A stretch of 64,000 bases of DNA, taken from contig JAFEVB010000012.1 in assembly GCA_032629725.1 (NCBI GenBank), positions 1,364,001 to 1,428,000 of the forward strand. Reading direction: 5' to 3'. The notes beneath the pieces are model-generated. The model saw only the letters and a list, made by a program, of their open reading frames with translations. It did not search any database and was not told the DNA's origin. The position numbers were made by a program, and so were the translations under genes. The DNA comes from Gremmenia infestans (lineage: Eukaryota; Ascomycota; Leotiomycetes; Helotiales; Hamatocanthoscyphaceae). Of the stretch, positions 1 through 12,432 are shown one piece after another. The stretch's first letter is position 1, and every line of letters starts with the position of its first letter.

Positions 1-738
1 ATTCTTACAAGACTGACTTTACAAACCTCCTTTCTTCTGCTCTTGATTACCTTTAGTTCTTGAAGTCTCCACCACTGGACCTTGAACACTTCAGGGCATC
101 AACTATCGCTATAATCTCTAGTGGAATCATCTCTCATTATACCTCATCTTATTAGAACCATTTCAGGTGATGAGACTTCTATTCAATTCACCATTTCTCA
201 AAGTCAAGCTCGCCTAACTCGCTACAAAAGCTCCCTCCTCCCATCTCGACATAACTTCCATCTTCCAAACATCTCCCCAAAATTGTCTTCCCCTCAAGAC
301 AAAGCAAGACAATAACGCGGCAGCACAAGGAGCATACTTCATTTCAATACAGGTAAGTTCTCCTTCATTCTCATTCGATCTATCAATTTACATCATCATC
401 ACTCATCCCCTTCTGTCTTCTTCGCCTTCTGTCTCCTTCCCCAATGCACAACTACCTATGTACACCATCTTTCTGTCATCTTCAACTTTCAACCTCCTCT
501 TCTCAAGCGTTACCAAACAACAAAGCTCCAGGTTCCCTCGTCCTCGTCCCCAGACATCCTGTCACCCTCAAAAGACAACTGTACTTCTTCGCCTTACCAG
601 TGTATTCAATCTCACATATTCACCTTCCTCATTTTGCTAATTTATTGACTTTAGATTCACCAACGCCCTTGAATACAAGCAAGTGAAAGCACATCTTGAA
701 GTCAACCAACCTCGGTCTCGTCTTGAAAACTATGCAAA
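1..738. other. Upstream region and probable 5' leader of GTPase A
   Basis: No coding region is convincing here. The stretch is C/T-rich, as fungal promoters and leaders often are. A perfect splice donor (CAG|GTAAGT) lies at 353. A matching acceptor (GACTTTAG) lies at 654, after a GCTAAT branch-like site, so a leader intron of about 302 nt ahead of the start codon at 739 is plausible. Short open frames in this stretch have no family resemblance. Confidence 0.4.
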
Positions 739-3700
739 ATGGGTGAAGCATATGTGAAAGCCGAATCTCCACTTGGATGCTTCCCACTATCCCCGTCACC
801 AGAACCAAAGTTGGAGCTTGGATCCCCCATGGCCAACCATCCACCCGAAGGGGACAACAATTCACCTTTCGCGAAATCCATGTGGAAGCAAAAGAATGTG
901 GCGAATCGCGCCAAAGCAGTTCAGGTGAAGGAGCAAGCTGTAAAAAATGCCCATGTCGCATTATGCAAGTTCAATGCAACACTGGAGAGAAGTGTGACTG
1001 TAGTTCCAGCTGCCCAGGGGCGGATAAATAAGATTTGTAAGCTCACTTGGATTTTTCAACAGTTTCTCTCCTTTTCTTATTTCAGTAAAACTTTAGATAA
1101 TAGTCAAACACTGATTTGACATAGGCACGGTTATCTCAAGAAAGAAAGACTTTAAAGTCCTCGTTGGTTTCCTTGGTTCCACGGGCAGCGGAAAGACCAC
1201 GATTGTCAATGCTCTATTAGGGATAAGAGACCTATTGCCCTGCACAACCGGGCGAGCATGCACGGCTGTTGTTGTCGAGATATCTCACAATAAGCTTAAG
1301 GACATTTCATCCAGGTTCCGAGCCGAAATCGTGTACATCACATTCGATGATTGGCGAGCGGAACTTGCACAGGTGTTTACTGATCTCGAACCTGAACAGG
1401 ATGTAGAGGATGATGAAGAGTCTGACGCTAACGAACGAGCTGAGCGTATCGACCAGGTACTTGACAGAATTAAAGCTGTGTATCCTCACATAAAGAGCGT
1501 TGATGGACTCAAGGCAACTTCTATTGAAGCTTTGCTGGGTCACACTGCAGTCAACAAGCTGCTGAGCTCCGTCCAAGAGATTTCAATGCCGAATAGGAGC
1601 GATTTCTCGAAAGCTCTCCAACCCTACATCGATAGTGGAAGCTCTAACGGCAAAAAGTCAGCAATGTGGCCTTTGGTGAAACTGGTGAGAGTGTTTGTTA
1701 AAGCTCCAATCTTGGAGATCGGCATTACACTGGTTGATTTACCCGGAAACTCGGATAGCAATACTGCTAGATCTGCAGTTGCGGCCACCTACTTGAAGAA
1801 TTTATCCGTCACTTGCATTGTAGGAAGTGCTAACCGAGGAATAGACGAGAAAAATGTTGGTGTTCTTCTTTGGTACATGGGGATTCTCGCTGACGTTTTA
1901 AAGGCACACGATCTGCTTGAAAATATCACAAAGCGTCGTCTTCAGCTTGACGGGCACTATAACCAGGAGTCATTATGCTTCATATTGTCGCAGACGGATC
2001 GAGACTTTGACAAGCTTAAGTATGTCAAAGATAATCCCGAACTGGAGGAGGCATGCTCAGCCGATATTCGACAGATTACAATCGACTGTAGTAAGCTGAA
2101 AGACATTTCGAAGCAGGCAGCGGTTCTAAAAACCAGCCTCGGAAAAAACAAGAAGATCGTTAGCGAGCTGCTGAATCAAATCGAAGACATGATTAATCCA
2201 AGGAATGCAGGCGAGAAGCGAAAGCGGAGGCGCCCTAAAACTCACACAGGTTAGTCCGTCCGAAGCTTTCTTGAGTGCGATGGGAATACTAATTATCCTT
2301 TAGTGATTCAAGCTACGCAAGTTTCCAATCTTCCTCCAGCTTCTATGTCGAGATTGGAGGGTTTACAGAGCAAGCTTGCCGAAGTGAAGAACGCAGTGCA
2401 GAGCGAGGAAGCTCAAGTCAACACACTTGCAAATAGAGATGGGTCAATTATGAAGGCATTGTTCTATACACGAAGCAGAATCGCGGCTCAGTGCATCAAC
2501 TTCCGCAACAGCTTGTCTGTAGAAGCCATAAAGCAAGACTTCATGAATTCTCTCCGGGAGATGGGCCGAGATCCAAGAGATGATTTGAACGTCTTCTGTG
2601 TAGCTGCTACCCTGTTTCTAGGATACCAATCCACGTCAGCCAGACTTCCAGGCTTTCAAACCGTACAAGATACTCAAATTCCAGCGCTCAGGGACTGGTT
2701 GATCGGAACCACATTGGCTACCCGGGACAAATATGCAGTTGCGTTTCTGGAGGATGTGGAAAATTTCATAAGCTGGGTGCAGCCATGGGTTAACGACAAA
2801 TATGGCGATACCAAGATGACGCCCGAGATGAGAGATCATTGGGAGCCTGACATGGATCGGCAGGTTCTTGAGCTTGAGCAGGTTTGTTAACTAATCCTGA
2901 TATTCTACAACCAAAGGTTTAGAATCTAATCTGTCTCTAGGGATTCTCGAGACTTAGTCTCGGCACTACAAATAACCTAAAGCAGCTTTTGCACACACAG
3001 CTGTTTTCGAAATTACCAAAGGCCGAAAAGGTTGCTGCTGCCAGCGCTGTTGAACATGCCAAGGAATGGGCCACTATGAATTGGAGCACTCACAGATGCT
3101 GCAACCGTGAGAGAGGCACTTGGACAGATACAAAGAAAGAGTTTCATTGGAATGAGGATCTGTAGGTTCGACCCCTATATTTATCTGCTTTTACCATGCT
3201 GATATGCTCAGGATTCATGACTTAACGACTGAGATCCTTCCTGTGTGGGCCTCAATTTTTACAGATCACTTTCCTGACGAACTAGCCTCATATACCGCAA
3301 AGTGCAGTGCGCTTGTCTCGGAATTCGTGGAGTCCGTAGGATATCCTGGAGCCGATTTGACTGATGCTCTCGAGATACTCAAAGACCACATTCTTAGGAC
3401 TGAAAATCTCTTGCGGGACCAAACTGATACTGCCTTTGAAAGTTTGAGAAAGTCCATGCAGACTTCACATCGGCTTGCGGTTCCCGCAGTAAGAGAGTAT
3501 TTAGAACCTATGTATGCCCAATGTGCTGCAGAAAGCGGTAGGTCTACCTTTCTTTGTCTCATACCATCTCAAAGCTAATTATCTCTCAGGAAAGGGACAT
3601 TACAACCGAAATAAATCCACTATTAAATCCAAGATGAAGCACGATGGCGAATCCATGCACCGCAAAGGCACCACGGCCGTCAAGACTGCGCTTGAAAACC

Positions 3701-4041
3701 TCCTCGCGACTGCCCCGAAAAAACTGGCTGAAGCCTACAATGCAGCTATCGAGCAGATTGTCAGTGAAGTGAGGCTCTTTTTCGAGCAGAACACTTCCGA
3801 CGGTGACCGCAGCAGCACTCGAAAGGTGAGATCTCTTAACAAAATGAGACTCCAGAAAGAGCTTTTGGAGGACATCGAGAGACTCGCGAAATCATGGATG
3901 TCCAATGTTCAAGTCGAGGGCCAACAAGAAGACGAAGACCCCGAGGATGAGATCTTCGACGATCATCGCTTAGTTGACCTCGACAGACTCCAGAACGGAG
4001 ATGATGAAGACTATGAGGATAGTAGCTCTGAAGATGACTAG
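739..4041 (+). CDS. Dynamin-superfamily large GTPase, nuclear GTPase SLIP-GC-like (copy A)
   Basis: Predicted P-loop GTPase of 999 residues. Exons: 739-1036, 1125-2249, 2304-2881, 2941-3161, 3212-3537, 3590-4041; all introns are GT-AG and the total is exactly 1000 codons. Seen: G1 GSTGSGKT at about 118-125, a G2-like TTGRACTAV, G3 DLPG at about 304, and a G4-like SQTD at about 388. SQTD carries Gln where the usual motif has Lys. A basic KRKRRRPK stretch at about 465 could be a nuclear localisation signal. The second half is helical, and the last 35 residues are very acidic. Known of the family: fungal proteins of this layout are commonly annotated SLIP-GC after a vertebrate nuclear GTPase; the fungal role is unknown. 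It is the tandem partner of the gene at 5467-8898. The GTPase fold is firm, the cellular role is not. Confidence 0.85.
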
Positions 4042-5466
4042 TCATCCTCCAGCACATCTCAGCCTGCAGCTCTTCCTGATCCTCTGCCAGTTTTGCTCTC
4101 TCCCGGCCATGCAGTAAAATCGAATACGAAGCAGTACTCCCTCTCCCCTCATAGACTTCCGGCGCAACAAAAAGCCTGATTAATATCAGACTGGACACTC
4201 GCCAACATTCTTTTAAGCACACAAAAACATTGCCACCTCCTACTATACATGCATCGGAAGACATCTCTTCAGAATGCCACTTTACTGGCAATCTTGCGCG
4301 TACATTCACACATCCATCCCCTAATACCTCACCACATGATTATACTTCTTATGCAGGTTTTCTTTGACACGGTCCGTTTCCTGATTCCCCAAAACCGGAA
4401 ATTACTGCTAGCAAGATTTTATTTACGTTCACGTTGTCATTCCGCACCTAAATACGCATGTTCTCTGTTCTCCGTTCGAGGGATAGGGCAAGTACACAGT
4501 CATTACAGAAACCAATAAATTGATTCAATCCCAGCATTCGTGTTTTTGCAAGTTTCGCCATGTGATTTGACCTCGCTTTTGCTAACTTTCGAGAACAAAA
4601 AGTTCCCTTCTCCGTTTTGAATTCGGATGTTGGACGCAGCTACCACTTACAACGACATCTTCTACCGTGCTCTTCGCTTATTTATTGGGAAACTCCCCTT
4701 TTCACCCCTCCTCCCTTCTGGCTTTTTTTCTGCCGAATATTCACCAACGACCTCCTTCAAATCTTCAACATCTCTCATTCTTCAATTCTTCCTCTTCCAT
4801 TGCGACTCCTCACTAGTATCATACCGCGTTACAACTTCCTTCGCACATTACAATACTCTTTGCTATGGTATATCGCGCATACTAAAGATACTATTAACCC
4901 GGTAAGTTGGCTTCATCTTCGCCTTTCACATTCACCCAAGTTAGACTTTTCCTTCAACATCTCGAAGTCAACACACAGCTATATATCCCTATTCGATCCA
5001 CGCTCAGAGGTCAATCTTTCAACCCTCCTCTCGAAAGCTAAGAAGGTGGGAAGAGCTCGAATCATGTGCATATCTCAACGCTCGAACGAGTAGCAACTAC
5101 ATCTCATGCATTCCTTCTCATATCATATTCTGTCCATCTGTGCACCAATTAATTCACTCTGCCGTTTCGAACTTGTCGATTCACTTTATACTTCTCTTTT
5201 ACTAATTCTCCGCAGCGAAAACTGTCATCAAGGAATTCTGCTCTCTCCCACAAAAGCAACTGCTCGTCCATCATCTTAACACCATCTGATTTCAACGACC
5301 TTGTTCTACGATTGATCTGCTTCGCTTTCAAGTAAGCTCTATTCTCCATCAGCACCTCCTCAACTTTAAACTTTGGACACTACTGATATCCCCAGCTTCC
5401 AAATTCATCGTCCAACAACTTCAACATCAGTATCGTCACAAGTTCTCTCATATAATCTCATCCACC
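4042..5466. other. Intergenic region with probable 5' leader intron of GTPase B
   Basis: No convincing coding sequence; open frames here are short and unlike any family. The downstream half is pyrimidine-rich promoter or leader. A donor (CAA|GTAAGC) at 5332 and an acceptor (TATCCCCAG) at 5395 would define a 64-nt leader intron before the start codon at 5467. This parallels the leader intron suggested for copy A. Confidence 0.4.
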
Positions 5467-8400
5467 ATGGCGGAGCCTGAGATTAAAAGCGAGCCTCGCT
5501 CTCGTGCTTCCACCGAATCCGGACCCGTCGCCAATAATCTGAAGCAAGATCCCCAAAACCCACAGTTCAACGTCGATAGTGTGTGGAGAGTTACCCCGGA
5601 GCCACCTAATACTGATCCAGTGTGGCGTGACTGTAATCACCTGAACCTCTTGCAACAGATTGAAGTCAAAGAGGCTGCGGTCAAAGATGCGGAAGTCTGT
5701 CTTGAAGATCTTAGACGAACACTAAAGAAGCATTCTTCGCAGGTCACAAGCACCCAGAACTGGCTCGACAGAATCCGTAAGTTGTTATCGGATTATTATT
5801 TGCTGGCCTGGATTGCTTTCCTAGGTCAGCTCATGAAATATTTCATTACTGACATTATTCAAAGAGAGCATTTACGACAACAAGAAAGAGTGTCGAGTTC
5901 TCATTGGATTCTTAGGACCCTCTGGTGCAGGAAAATCGAGTTTGATCAACGCATTACTCGAACAAGACGACCTTCTTCCAGCCGACGACGAAAAAGCGTG
6001 TACGGCAGTCTGTGTTGAGATTGCATACAATCCTAGCGAAGACAGCAACCTAGAGTTTACAGCGAATGTCGACAGAATTAGTGAGGATGACTGGCGCGTG
6101 GAACTTGAAAACTTGTTCAAGGACCTAAAGGACCAGGACCAGAGTACCGCTCCCTCGCTCTTAAATCATACATGAAAGCAGATACTAAATTCTCCTAGAC
6201 AATGATGGCGAAGATGGGGAGCCTGACTTGGAGCGCGATATGAGAATCAAAGCTGCTTTCCAAAAGCTCAAATGCGTCTACCCTCACATCAAGACTCCAG
6301 AGGACCTTAAAACTTACAAAGTTCAAAACCTTCTCGACCACCCAAATGTCAAGAACATCCTAGGAGAGAGCAAGCGCATAGCTGACTGTACTCGAGATGG
6401 CTTTGCGGCGAAAATCAAGCCTTTCATTGATAGCAGCAATTCCAAAGAAGAGGGTGGTAAGTCATTTGCCCACTGGCCCTTGGTCAAGTTGGTTCGCATT
6501 CTTGTAAAGTCAAAGATCCTGAAAGATGGCATCATTCTTGTTGATCTTCCCGGAAGCATGGACACAAATGTTGCGCGCGGAGCGATTGCCGAAAACTACC
6601 AAAAACACCTTAAGGTGACTTGTGTTGTTGCTCCTACGCAGCGGGCAGCATCTGACAAGCCCGTAGGTCTCTCACGCACAATACTATTCGTATCATTCTA
6701 ACTTGACTTAGGCACAAGACTTGCTTGGAAGAGTTACGCAAAGAACACTACTGCTGGATAACCATTTCTCCAGCGAGAGTTTATGCTTTGTTGTATCAAA
6801 AACAGATTCATCGCTCAACACTCCTCGATACATCAAGACGCACCCTCATGTGGAGGAGGCATTATCTTATCAATTTGAGATGGAGAAAACCTACAATGTC
6901 AAGCTGGAAAAGGTACGTGACCTCTGCGCTGAGCATAAGCAAACTCAAGTCAGCAGCAAGCTTCTCTATAGCGAGCTTAGAAAAGAATACACGAAGATAC
7001 CTGGAGTAGGTAAGGAATTAAAAGTCAGCCGTCCGAGAAAACGTAAGAGAGATGATGGGGATGATACATCAGGTGCGTTCCCAAGCTTCGGCACCATGCA
7101 TCTCCGATACAATACTTATTATAAAACAAATAGTACACCAGCCACTTACCGAGGAAGAGAAGAAGAAGCAAAGAAAAATTAATTCTCTTTCCAAGAGAAT
7201 GAGACAGGCCAAGGAAAAACTCGATGTTGCTGGAAGCAAGTTATACGATGGCCAAGAAAGAATTAGGGAACTCGAAGACGCTATTAAGTTTTCACACTCT
7301 TTACAGAAGGCAGCATGCATCAAGAATCGGAACGAGGTGTCGACAGCAGAGCTCCGGAAAGACTACCAGAATGTCCTGAAGCAGATGGGACAAAAAGACA
7401 AGAAGCCACTACAGGTGTTCTGCGTTTCCGCACTTGCATTCGCTGAAATGACAAAGGAATCGAAGCACGTAGAGGGCTTCCCGAGGCTTTCGGATACGGG
7501 AATACCATTACTCCAGAGATGGCTTGTTGAGACAACATTGAAAGATCGCGAACGCCATGCAGTTTCTTTTCTAGAGGACGTTGTGAGCCTTGAGCTCTCG
7601 ATTGCGCCTTGGGTCGCGGATACTTCTGCTGAGTTCAAGATGCCGCCGACCCAAAGAGAGATGATAGAGAAGATCTTTGATGATAATTTTGAGACTTTAA
7701 AGAAGGTACGTCTTAGCATCCGAGGTGGCTTCGTTGATATCTTGACCAACCTTGAACCCCACTAACATGGGACACAGGACTTCTCTAATACAAATGCTCG
7801 TATCGTTCAAGTTTGTAACAAGCTGGTTGATTCTGGTATCTTTTCGAAGATGTCCAAGAATGAGATCATCGCAGCTAGAGAAACTGAACGCATCGTAAAG
7901 AGTTGGGCTCAAAAGCCAGTCTATTGGTCCACTCATAAAGCTCTTAATCGTAACAAGGGGGAGTGGACAACCTGTAAAGGCATTTCGTATAATTGGAACG
8001 AAGAGTTGGTGAGTTCAGACCTAGTGAAACATGACGTTCCATCTAACATTCCTTAGGCTGGGAATTATCTGGAGCCGCTCATCGCACAATGGTCCCGGAT
8101 CATTCATTCCAGGCTTCCAGATGTTCGTAGACATTACGACTTTGATATTTCCAGACTGGTTCAGAACTTTGTAAAATCAGTAGCAGCTTCAACTACAGAT
8201 GTATGCCCTGAAATGTCTGAGGCAGTCGAGCAATGGAAGGGGAGCATCCTCAGAATTCCTGCTCAGATTCAGAAGCATTCCTTCACTGTCTTTAATGACA
8301 AAATCCAAGACGCTGCTCGCGAGGCGCATCGAACCGTCAAGCCGAAAATTGAAGACAGTTGGGCTCCTATTTACGATCAATGTGCCGCAGAAGCTGGTAA

Positions 8401-8898
8401 GTGCAAGCTCTCTGTTCTATAGAATACATCTGACAGAGTCTCTTAGGCACCGGACACTTCAAGCGTAATCAACTTACCCATATTAACCACGCGAAGAAGA
8501 TTGCCCGCCGCATGTATCAACGAGGCAGCAAAGCCATCCAAGCTGCATTTCTTAAGCTATGGGGCAGCCTTCCAGCCAACTTCGGCGAAGGAACCATACC
8601 AGCTTCAGCCCAGATGCGCGATGAGTTCGAAACCATGATCATGAACCACAGTCTAAGAGAGGAGACAAACGAGATCAATCAATGCGCTGCAAAGCTCCAG
8701 TTGCAGCAGGATATTCAAGCGTCGTTCGACAAAATCAAGGCTGAATGGGCCACGGAAATCGTACTCGCCACGGAGATAGAAGAACTTGATCCAAAGCCTG
8801 AAGACATAGATATCGAGGACTTGGTCAACCCAGACATCGATACCATGTCATCAAATTCTGACTCAGAGGGTTCTGAATATGAGCCAGGTACCTCTTAG
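5467..8898 (+). CDS. Dynamin-superfamily large GTPase, nuclear GTPase SLIP-GC-like (copy B)
   Basis: Tandem paralogue of the gene at 739-4041; 1002 residues. Exons: 5467-5776, 5865-6143, 6199-6662, 6712-7072, 7134-7705, 7778-8008, 8057-8396, 8447-8898; the sum is exactly 1003 codons. Seen: G1 GPSGAGKS at about 121-128, G3 DLPG at about 312, a canonical-looking G4 SKTD at about 380, a basic PRKRKRD stretch just before the intron at 7073, a helical C-terminal half, and an acidic tail (EELDPKPEDIDIED region). The last coding exon is 452 nt, the same as in copy A. Copy B has two introns (6144-6198 and 6663-6711) inside the GTPase domain that copy A lacks. One shared intron sits one base apart in the two copies. 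Function is unknown beyond GTP binding; nuclear location is inferred from the basic motif. Confidence 0.85.
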
Positions 8899-9983
8899 AA
8901 GTGGTCACTCCATTCAGCGAACTTCTTACATCGTGGAAGTTCGAGGTCCTTGATTTGTTGGCTAGTCTGGAACCTTTTGCAAAGACTTCCATTCCCGAAC
9001 CTACGACAGCAAGAAGCCTGCACCCCTGATATACAGCACATGGTTAGTAGAACTGATCGCTATCAGATCGAAGACTTGCTTGACATCGCAACCGCTGAAC
9101 ACGCAGCAAATAGAAAACATTCTCATCAGGTCGAAGTCTTGCATGGCGCGACTTACCCACCGCAAATTCCCCATAAATTTCACCATATCTTTGTATATCT
9201 TAAGCACATTTTCCCTAACCTATCCCAAAATTTGCACAGTCACTTCTATCTACCACAATGCCCAGGTATCAGATAAGCACGTTTTCTTCCTCCTATACAC
9301 ATACATTCATACTTATGCTCCAGATTGAAAGAGCTGGTAGAAGGGTACAGTTTCTATAGATAGACATGAATCAAATGAAATATATCCTGGCATCTTCTAC
9401 CAGGTCTGTGATCTTGCTTTGGTGTAAGTTGAAATCGCTAACGTTTTTGCCTCCTGTGTTGAGGCGGACGGGGGACACTTAGCGAAACGGAGCATTCAGA
9501 GAACGCTACGTAATGTCTTGAGAACTTTTGGTAAGTGGACTGCTCGCGAAGGGGGTGTTTCTTCCTCTCATATTTCATAATGGCAAATTGCTTGTTAAAG
9601 CTTTCGCGGAAATGCTATTTACGCAGCGTGTATAAATGAACTCAGAAAGACAATTGGGCTGAGAGAGAGCCTGAGAATGGGATGGGACGGGGTGGTGGAG
9701 GTAGAGGTAATATGTGTACTATTTTGAATATATAGTATGGAGTAAACGACCCGTTGTTTAGTTAAGGCAATGATGCTATGATAGGAAGTCGCGACAGCTG
9801 AGATAATCAAAACGAGCACTATACGGAGTCGAACGCCTTTAAAAGTGGAGGACTACTCCACAGGCAAGAATATCACAGAATAAACAAGTACGGAGTAATG
9901 CAGAAACCCATATATTAGTCTGGCATCCACGTGTTCGCAATCTATCTGTCTAATACACCCCCTGCACTAATCTAACAGCACAT
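8899..9983. other. Convergent intergenic region
   Basis: Holds the 3' ends of GTPase B and of the minus-strand zuotin gene. No credible gene was seen. One copy of the 9-nt motif TACGGAGTA is at 9889-9897. Confidence 0.4.
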
Positions 9984-11372
9984 CTAGGCAAAAGTCTTGA
10001 TATCACTCTCCTTGATCTTGCTTGCGTCAACCAGTCTCTTAGCCTCAGCCGTCCAAACCTTCTTGATGTCAGCAGCCAGCTTCAGATCCCTCAACTTGTC
10101 CGCTAACTCGGCCGTCTCATCGGCATCGATCTTGCCTTGGATAGTCTCTACATCAGCCAACACTGCGTTGATAGCAGAAGCCGGAGCCTCGCCCTCAACA
10201 AAGTAGTTTGCATCCTTCACACTACCCTTCATCACACGCCTGTTCTTCTTCACGGCAGCCTTGGCCTGCTCCTTGTTCTTCTTGTTGGACTCGCGCTCTA
10301 CCTTGGCCTTCTCCTCAGCATCCTTCTTCTCCTGTTCTGCCTTGGCCTTTTCCTTCTCCTTGGCCTCCTTGGCATCCCTCTCGGCCTGCTCTTTGTCTAG
10401 CTTCTTCTTGTTCTTGCTAGCGTTCGCTTCCTGTCTGAACTGCTTGATGCGTGCATCGCCCGCCATCGCATCATCGACCAGCTTCCTCAGACGCGCACTA
10501 TCCTCCGTCTTCTTCTTCTTACGCGCATTGTTGTTCTTACGCTCCATGTGGCGTTTCTGATCACGATTCTCATTGTCATCCGGTACATCCTCATCCTGAT
10601 ACTCAAACGAACGCCAGGAATCAAAGTTGTAGAAGAAGTTATAAAACGCATCCACTTCCTCCTTGGTACTCTTCTCATCCCCAAACTTCGGCACAGGCTG
10701 AACCTTGCTGAAGCGGCCTTCGGCTTTGAAGGTGGCGCTCCAGAGCTTGTAGTACTTGCCGTCCTTGGCGGCTTTCTTGGAAGGGGGCTCGACGTCGGCG
10801 CGCTCGTCGACGGAATCGAATTGTCGGCGTTTGATGGGGTCTAGGAGCACCTCGGTCGCTTTCTGGATGCATTTGAAGAAGCTGTCGTCTTCGGTGCCGC
10901 CGGCTGCGGCGCGCTTGTCGGGGTGGTGCTTAAGGACCTTTTTGCGGTGGGCACGCTTGATTTGGTCTTCAGTCGCTCTGTAGCGGTATTTGGAGAGGCC
11001 GAGGACGGCGTAGTGGTCTTGTTGCTAAGGAGCAGTTAGTATGTTTGTCTTTCGTGGATGGAGGGGAGGGGAACATACCTTCCAGTCCTTGGCATCTCTC
11101 AAAAGCATCGATGGGTCTTCCGGCTCGCTGATCTCTCCGCTGTCATCGTCCTCGACCTTCTTGGCGTTCTCTTGAGCTTGAATGCGATCATCTTCGGAGA
11201 AGGTGCGCTTGTGACGGGCTCGGCGAGCGTGGGCGAGGAAGTGAGGACCCACGGGCTCGATGCTGCGTTGGGTAGCTGCGGATATGCTGCCAATCGCTTT
11301 GAAGTCCTTCTCTCCAGACCAGCCCTCAGGAAGGACGGGGAGAGGAAGGTTGACGTTTGCATGGGTAGCCAT
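9984..11372 (-). CDS. ZUO1: Zuotin, ribosome-associated J-protein
   Basis: Minus-strand gene of two exons (11372-11079 and 11024-9984, intron 54 nt), 444 residues; yeast zuotin is similar in length. In the ribosome-associated complex, zuotin pairs with the Hsp70 Ssz1, binds ribosomes near the tunnel exit and stimulates Ssb on nascent chains. Seen: an N-terminal zuotin segment, then a J domain starting at about residue 99 (QQDHYAVLGLSKYRYRA) with the HPD triad at about 132-134. The zuotin-homology domain follows (FYNFFYNFDSWRSFEY region). Next comes a long charged Lys/Glu/Ala helix matching the ribosome-binding part, and a C-terminal helical bundle. The ATG at 11372 is supported by the conserved PVLPEGW segment just after it. 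Cytosolic. Very confident. Confidence 0.95.
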
Positions 11373-12432
11373 GTTGGAGGTTGGTGGTTTTTTAACCCTG
11401 GCGATATATCAAGATGACTTTCAGATTGTAGCTGAATGTCAAGAGTTTTGGATATTTAGAGAAGATCGCAGGATTGTCTTGCCCTGAGATTTCTCTAGAT
11501 TGTGTAGCGTTCTATTTCGAGAAAGCTTGAGGTTTAGTCCAAATGCCGAAGAGAAAAAAATTGGAAGCCATATCTTAGCGTGGCAGGGATCTTTAGGCTA
11601 ACTGTGAATCACGTGAAAGGGAGCTTTCGGAAAGATCTTGAGCTCGACGACTTGTTTTTTATTTTATAAGTGACAAAGCACGAATACACGATTAACATCT
11701 GGCACTCTTGAGACATCAAAGACTTGAATCTCAATTTAAATCTAGATATTTACTTGCCCGATTTCCCCATCCTTTCCTGTCAGAAACCTAGATATACTTC
11801 GACCCATCAGTGCATCACAAGCTTCAGTTACCGACTTTAGCCTCGCATCAGCTACTTCACCAGACCTTTCACCGGACTCATTCTTACTATGTATGTTGGT
11901 ATTCATATTCAGTACTTTCGGGTTTGGCATTCGGTGTTTGTTGAGCTTTCACGTTTGTTGTATTGTGGACATCTGGTCTCTTGACGTATTGCCGCAGAAG
12001 GCTAACGCCTGGTTGAAACCAATTTGGGCAGTCCTATGGTTGTGTTGATCTGAAACGGAGCAATTCATCACCGCTTTAGCTCTATGGAGTCCTAGTGGAT
12101 TATAACTGCCTTTGTTTCTATAGCCAATCTGTTGCATTAGAGTCTGAACGATTCGGAGAAACTGTCAAGTGCAGGCGGTCTACTTTGAAAACAAGGAATC
12201 CAAGTCGTCTAGGATTGGACCATCTCCACGGAAATACTACTCTGATCTTCGGTGTTTGAATTCATCTGTAGATGGCCATATCTCCCCAAATTCTCAAGTA
12301 CGGAGCGAATACCTAGACGCATTATATCTACCCTCTCCAAAATTATTGTACCTTTACCCTTTTTTGCCGTACTTTCTATCAAATGCCAATTGCATCCACT
12401 AACAGACCCCCCAGAAACTTCCACTCACCACC
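11373..12432. other. Divergent intergenic region between zuotin and MZM1
   Basis: Two promoters facing apart. No credible coding sequence; the open frames here lack family features and good codon use. Confidence 0.4.

Noticed and set aside
3165..3180. Possible tRNA T-loop (GGTTCGA)
   Set aside because: It lies across a splice donor of GTPase A and no acceptor stem or anticodon arm can be paired around it.
10137..10560. Plus-strand Leu/Ser-rich open frames over zuotin
   Set aside because: They are produced by the Lys/Glu-rich codons of the zuotin charged region on the other strand.
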